Assembly: GCA_013202335.1 (NCBI GenBank)
Contig: JABMQR010000003.1
Span: forward strand, 1 to 8,605
Reading direction: 5' to 3'
Origin: Bacteroidota bacterium
GTDB taxonomy: Bacteria; Spirochaetota; Spirochaetia; JABMQR01
Length of the DNA stretch: 8,605 bases
The notes beneath the pieces are model-generated. The model was not told the origin of the DNA. It saw nothing but the letters and a program-made list of their open reading frames with translations, and ran no database searches. Of the stretch, positions 5,948-8,605 are shown in pieces. Position 1 is the first letter of the stretch; each line of letters begins with the position of its first letter. The position numbers were made by a program, and so were the translations under genes.

Positions 5948-6793
5948 ATGCGCAGTCTACTGAACGTCCACCCAATACTTCACTCTCTCTTTGTTTTTCT
6001 CCTGTCACTACTGGTAATGTTGGTTTTTTCCTGTCAATCCTATCCTGCAGGCAGGAACATATCTGATATTCCCTCAGGAGAAATTCCACCAATTCCGGAT
6101 ATCTACCGCTGCTACAGCATGTGTGAAGCCGTCTGGTCGGAAAGAACCTCCTGGCGCAGTTCAGGATGGGAACTTGATTACTTCGGCCACCCCCAAACAA
6201 ATACTATGGGTCTGGCAATAGTGGATAATAATACTCTTCATCTTGTTTTCCGCGGTACGGAGGCTCCAAAAAATAAAATTGATAATGATATTAACTGGCA
6301 GTACAGCCTGAAGCCTATTTTCTTTCAGGAAAATCCCCAATTTAAAGCCCATAAAGGAATGCAGGATAAGTACAAAGGGGTATATCAGGATGTGCACGAG
6401 CGAATAAAATCGTTCAATGGATCACAGATTATTCTTATAGGTCATAGCGCAGGGGGTATGATTGCCATGCTTGCCTATCTCGATCTCACCCGCAGTTACC
6501 CTGACAAGCAGTTTTCCGCAGTCACCTTCGGTACCCCGCGGATCTTCAACCGCGCAGCTGCTCGTGAACTCAATGATGAAAAAAGAAAGATATTCCGGTT
6601 TGTGACGGAGAAAGATTTCTTCCCGATACTGCCTCCTGCCTTATTCGGATACCGACATACCGGAACGCTGATTCGTCTGGGGGAGGCCTCGCTCAAGCCC
6701 TATTCCAGGGATGCCCACTATCCGGGTTATCAAGTTGAACTTTTCAAACTGCTCAGAGAGTCTGGGACAGATCCCGATTCACTTGGGTATTAA
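5948..6793 (+). CDS. Class-3 lipase-like alpha/beta hydrolase, probable lipoprotein
   Basis: Exported esterase/lipase candidate of the fungal-lipase (class 3) family, 281 residues from ATG 5948. A hydrophobic stretch (about 8-28) ends in VFSC with Cys29, a relaxed lipobox like those of spirochaetes, so the protein is probably lipid-anchored outside the cytoplasmic membrane. Family marks in order: LVFRGTE (99-105, oxyanion region), the nucleophile elbow GHSAGG (165-170, Ser167), FGTPRIFN (194-201), and an Asp in EKDFFPILPP (Asp223). His257 in DAHYPGYQ is the likely third triad member; His237 in YRHTG is an alternative. Substrate cannot be told from sequence. It stands alone after the rex terminator, and its 3' end overlaps the convergent gene by 41 bp. 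The family call is firm, the lipoprotein call moderate. Confidence 0.85.
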   Translation: MRSLLNVHPILHSLFVFLLSLLVMLVFSCQSYPAGRNISDIPSGEIPPIPDIYRCYSMCEAVWSERTSWRSSGWELDYFGHPQTNTMGLAIVDNNTLHLVFRGTEAPKNKIDNDINWQYSLKPIFFQENPQFKAHKGMQDKYKGVYQDVHERIKSFNGSQIILIGHSAGGMIAMLAYLDLTRSYPDKQFSAVTFGTPRIFNRAAARELNDEKRKIFRFVTEKDFFPILPPALFGYRHTGTLIRLGEASLKPYSRDAHYPGYQVELFKLLRESGTDPDSLGY

Positions 6794-7901
6794 CAGAGCG
6801 TAAGGTCAAGGTTAACAGGAGCGGCAGGTGATCCGAATAGCCTTCACCGGATCGCACATCCCAACTTACCGGCTCACCTGATGCTTTTAACATCCACGGA
6901 TGTACAAAAGGGGTAAATGACAAAAACTCAAGCCTTTCCTCATCAAAAGCAGCTTCCGAAACCATAATATGATCAAGCGTACACCACTCATTCCTAAAAA
7001 AATAGCTTCCTTCTGCGGCAAAAACTCCTTCATAATCAAGCCAGGGATTATACAGTACCCCTAACTCATCTGAAGTACTGTCAGGCAATCCGGTAACCCT
7101 GAGTGATAATGACGATTCTTCCTCATGGTCTGAATAAGGCATAAGCGCAGTTGCGTACAATTCCCCCGTCCGTTTATACTCATTTGCATTCTCATTCAAA
7201 TCTCCTGCACAAATAATCAGCGTTCCAGGATTTTCGATGAAATTTCTGGCTGCAATTCGTTTGACTATTTGGGCTGATGCAATCCTTGCCGTTTCCGTAG
7301 CATTCGGTCCGCCTATTCTGGATTTCCAGTGATTGTTCAGTACAATCACAGACTCATCTCCTAAAAGAATCTCCACTTCAAGCACCGGACGCAGATGATA
7401 TCCTAAATTCCCCGCAAGTATTGCGTTATGTACTTTTACCCGTGTTATGGGAAATCTGCTGACTATACCCATCTGTATAGCTGAACCTGGATCATCAGTA
7501 ACGGCAGAATATTTAAAGCCGTACTGTTTCAAATTCCATTTCAACAGATCCTCCACAACCCCTTCATGCTCAATCTCCTGCAGACAAATAATATCAGGTA
7601 CAGGATCCATAAACTCGGTTATCACCCTTCCCACTGCTGAAAGACGCGTATGATATCTGGCGGTATCCCAGTCACCCCCGCCGGGGTCAAACTCCCTGTA
7701 CTCAGTCCCGTCATCATTTCCATCAAAGAGATTTTCAACATTCCAGCTCATAATGGTTATCTCTTTCTCACCATCAGCATCCACACCCTGTAGAACGCAA
7801 CCGGGGCTGCATGCAGTCAGAAAGAAGAGGGTTACCGCACCTGCTAAACTCACTGCCCCGGTCTTTTTTCTTATAAATTTCATACTTTTTATCTTCTTCA
7901 T
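6753..7901 (-). CDS. Endonuclease/exonuclease/phosphatase-family lipoprotein
   Basis: Predicted exported metal-dependent phosphodiesterase of the DNase I-like fold, 382 residues. A basic start (MKKIKSMKFIRKK), a hydrophobic segment (about 15-29) and the lipobox LTAC (28-31) indicate a lipoprotein anchored at Cys31. Catalytic motifs of the fold are all present: SWNVENLFD (52-60, Asn54), LQEIE (107-111, Glu109), NNHWKSR (189-195, His191), GDLNEN (233-238, Asp234 and Asn236), LDHIM (309-313) and SDHLPLL (356-362, Asp357 and His358). Substrates in this fold range from DNA/RNA to phosphoinositides and sphingomyelin, and the sequence does not decide between them; the WNVENLFD opening is common in bacterial exported nuclease-like members. 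Neither ATG at 7901 nor ATG at 7883 has a clear Shine-Dalgarno site, so the start is uncertain by six residues. It converges with and overlaps the lipase gene and diverges from ridA. Confidence 0.87.
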   Translation of the reverse strand: MKKIKSMKFIRKKTGAVSLAGAVTLFFLTACSPGCVLQGVDADGEKEITIMSWNVENLFDGNDDGTEYREFDPGGGDWDTARYHTRLSAVGRVITEFMDPVPDIICLQEIEHEGVVEDLLKWNLKQYGFKYSAVTDDPGSAIQMGIVSRFPITRVKVHNAILAGNLGYHLRPVLEVEILLGDESVIVLNNHWKSRIGGPNATETARIASAQIVKRIAARNFIENPGTLIICAGDLNENANEYKRTGELYATALMPYSDHEEESSLSLRVTGLPDSTSDELGVLYNPWLDYEGVFAAEGSYFFRNEWCTLDHIMVSEAAFDEERLEFLSFTPFVHPWMLKASGEPVSWDVRSGEGYSDHLPLLLTLTLRSVNTQVNRDLSQTL

Positions 7902-7996
7902 ACTTACAATAACTGCTAGAATTAAGAAAAATATTCAAATTTATTGAAAAAACAAACTTATTATTCGAAATTACAAGCGGCTAACAGCGTAAAAAC

Positions 7997-8001
7997 AGGA
8001 G
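7997..8001 (+). promoter_or_regulatory. Ribosome site choosing the ridA start
   Basis: AGGAG lies 8 nt before ATG 8010. The frame is open back to a TTG at 7944, but those 22 extra codons are not part of the RidA fold and have no ribosome site. Confidence 0.8.
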
Positions 8002-8009
8002 AATTATGT

Positions 8010-8393
8010 ATGGACAGAACAACCATCTCTACAGAATCAGCACCAGCAGCCGTTGGCCCCTACTCGCAGGCAGTAAAAACCGGTAATCTGGTATTCTGCT
8101 CCGGTCAGGTTCCATTAATCCCGGGCACTAAATCCCTTGCAGAGGGTGGTATCGAAGGTCAAACACGACAATGTCTTGAAAACCTGTCAGCAGTACTTGA
8201 AGCTGCAGGGGCAACGCTCCAACGTGCTGTAAAGCTGCAGATATTTATCACCGATATGAAGGATTTCCCGAAAGTAAACGCCGTATACAACGAATTTTTT
8301 GAAGGAGACTTTCCTGCCCGTTTTTGTGTAGAAGTCCCTGCCCTACCGTTAGGTGCTCTGGTGGAGATTGATGCAGTGGGTGTTTGTGAATAG
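8010..8393 (+). CDS. ridA: RidA-family reactive enamine/imine deaminase
   Basis: Cytoplasmic RidA (YjgF/YER057c/UK114) family protein, expected to form a trimer that hydrolyses reactive enamine/imine intermediates such as those released by PLP enzymes (2-aminoacrylate). The 127 residues fit the family length of about 125-130. Family marks: APAAVGPYSQAV (11-22), the VFCSGQVPL strand (28-36), the signature FPARFCVEV (101-109) with the catalytic-type Arg104 and Cys106, and ALVEIDAVG (116-124) with Glu119. Arg104 is the residue usually taken to mark the deaminase-active RidA subfamily. The start was set by its ribosome site. It is divergent from the phosphodiesterase lipoprotein, with a 108-bp gap that shows no convincing promoter. 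No amino-acid biosynthesis gene is beside it, so its local partner is unknown. Confidence 0.93.
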   Translation: MDRTTISTESAPAAVGPYSQAVKTGNLVFCSGQVPLIPGTKSLAEGGIEGQTRQCLENLSAVLEAAGATLQRAVKLQIFITDMKDFPKVNAVYNEFFEGDFPARFCVEVPALPLGALVEIDAVGVCE

Positions 8394-8549
8394 TAATCTG
8401 CGCAATCTGGTACTGCGTTGATCCAGTGTTCTTAATGCTTATCTGCGTGAAGTTTGTTTAGTAAAGCACTCCTACCGTTCAGCAATAAATTATTAATAAC
8501 TGACCTGAAGCCGGTGGGAATAGGAATCTGATTTCAGTCGATAGCTCGT
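8394..8549. other. Intergenic stretch with no recognised gene
   Basis: After the ridA stop I see no coding frame of useful size with a ribosome site. The heptamer ATCTGCG occurs at 8396-8402 and 8441-8447, with a related CAATCTGG at 8403-8410. This may be relic or repeat-derived sequence, but the matches are short. Confidence 0.4.
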
Positions 8550-8576
8550 AAGTACTTATAGACAGGAGTACTTTTT
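8550..8576 (+). terminator. Weak hairpin with T-tract, possible terminator
   Basis: AAGTACT (8550-8556) pairs with AGTACTT (8567-8573) over a 10-nt loop, followed by three more T. The stem is only 7 bp and low in GC. It is 157 nt beyond ridA. Because AGTACT is itself a palindrome, the two copies may equally be a direct repeat. Confidence 0.3.
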
Positions 8577-8580
8577 ATTG

Positions 8581-8605
8581 ATGATTTCTCTCTCTTTTAC
8601 AAAAA
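8581..8605 (+). CDS. Possible first codons of a gene leaving the window
   Basis: ATG at 8581 opens a frame (MISLSFTK) to the window edge. An AGGAG at 8564-8568 lies 12 nt upstream, or 9 nt from an in-frame TTG at 8578. Eight codons are too few to identify or confirm a gene. Confidence 0.2.

Noticed and set aside
6828..6857. GATCCG/CGGATC inverted repeat after the lipase stop, as a terminator
   Set aside because: No T-tract follows and the sequence is coding on the minus strand; the symmetry is probably chance.
7944..8009. 22-codon N-terminal extension of RidA from TTG 7944
   Set aside because: Not part of the RidA fold and without a ribosome site; ATG 8010 gives the normal family length.
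1..8605. Mobile elements, CRISPR arrays, tRNA or rRNA genes
   Set aside because: I saw no transposase or integrase frames, no regularly spaced repeats and no RNA gene signatures; reading by eye could miss weak or degenerate examples.

Overview
The window looks like chromosomal DNA from an anaerobic, fermentative, hydrogen-producing bacterium of moderate GC content. A spirochaete of the Spirochaeta/Sediminispirochaeta type is my best guess. The reasons are the gene content, the relaxed lipobox (V-F-S-C) of one predicted lipoprotein, and the mixed codon usage. Clostridia carry a very similar hydrogenase cluster, so the phylum is an inference and not a demonstration.

Positions 1-4953 (minus strand) hold a five-gene operon for a multimeric, NAD(P)-linked, probably electron-bifurcating [FeFe] hydrogenase. 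In transcription order it reads hydC (NuoE-like), an orphan GHKL ATPase, an HndB-like small ferredoxin-fold protein, hydB (NuoF-like with extra Fe-S domains) and hydA (catalytic H-cluster subunit). HydA runs off the left edge and lacks roughly its last 45 residues. It was read directly from the reverse strand: it is one open frame with all H-cluster motifs and starts at a TTG codon. Gaps are 29-36 nt, apart from a one-base TAATG overlap between hndB and hydB, so co-transcription is likely.

Positions 4954-5173 form an AT-rich divergent control region. It contains a perfect Rex-type operator half-site pair, ATGTGA-N6-TCACAT, at 5075-5092. This lies just upstream of a TATAAT box facing the hyd operon. 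On the other side is rex (5174-5836), the NADH/NAD+-sensing repressor. The simplest reading is a closed loop: high NADH releases Rex, the NADH-consuming hydrogenase is made, and NADH is reoxidised with H2 formation. An AT-rich hairpin with a T-tract ends rex.

Positions 5948-8393 are a separate neighbourhood: a class-3 lipase-like lipoprotein (+), a lipoprotein of the endonuclease/exonuclease/phosphatase fold (-) whose 3' end overlaps the lipase by 41 bp, and a RidA-family enamine/imine deaminase (+). The right end (8394-8605) holds no convincing gene. It has a weak hairpin and possibly the first codons of a gene that leaves the window.

No tRNA, rRNA, CRISPR array or insertion sequence was seen. 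The points most worth following are the orphan GHKL ATPase embedded in the hydrogenase operon, the three-cysteine HndB, and the Rex operator circuit.
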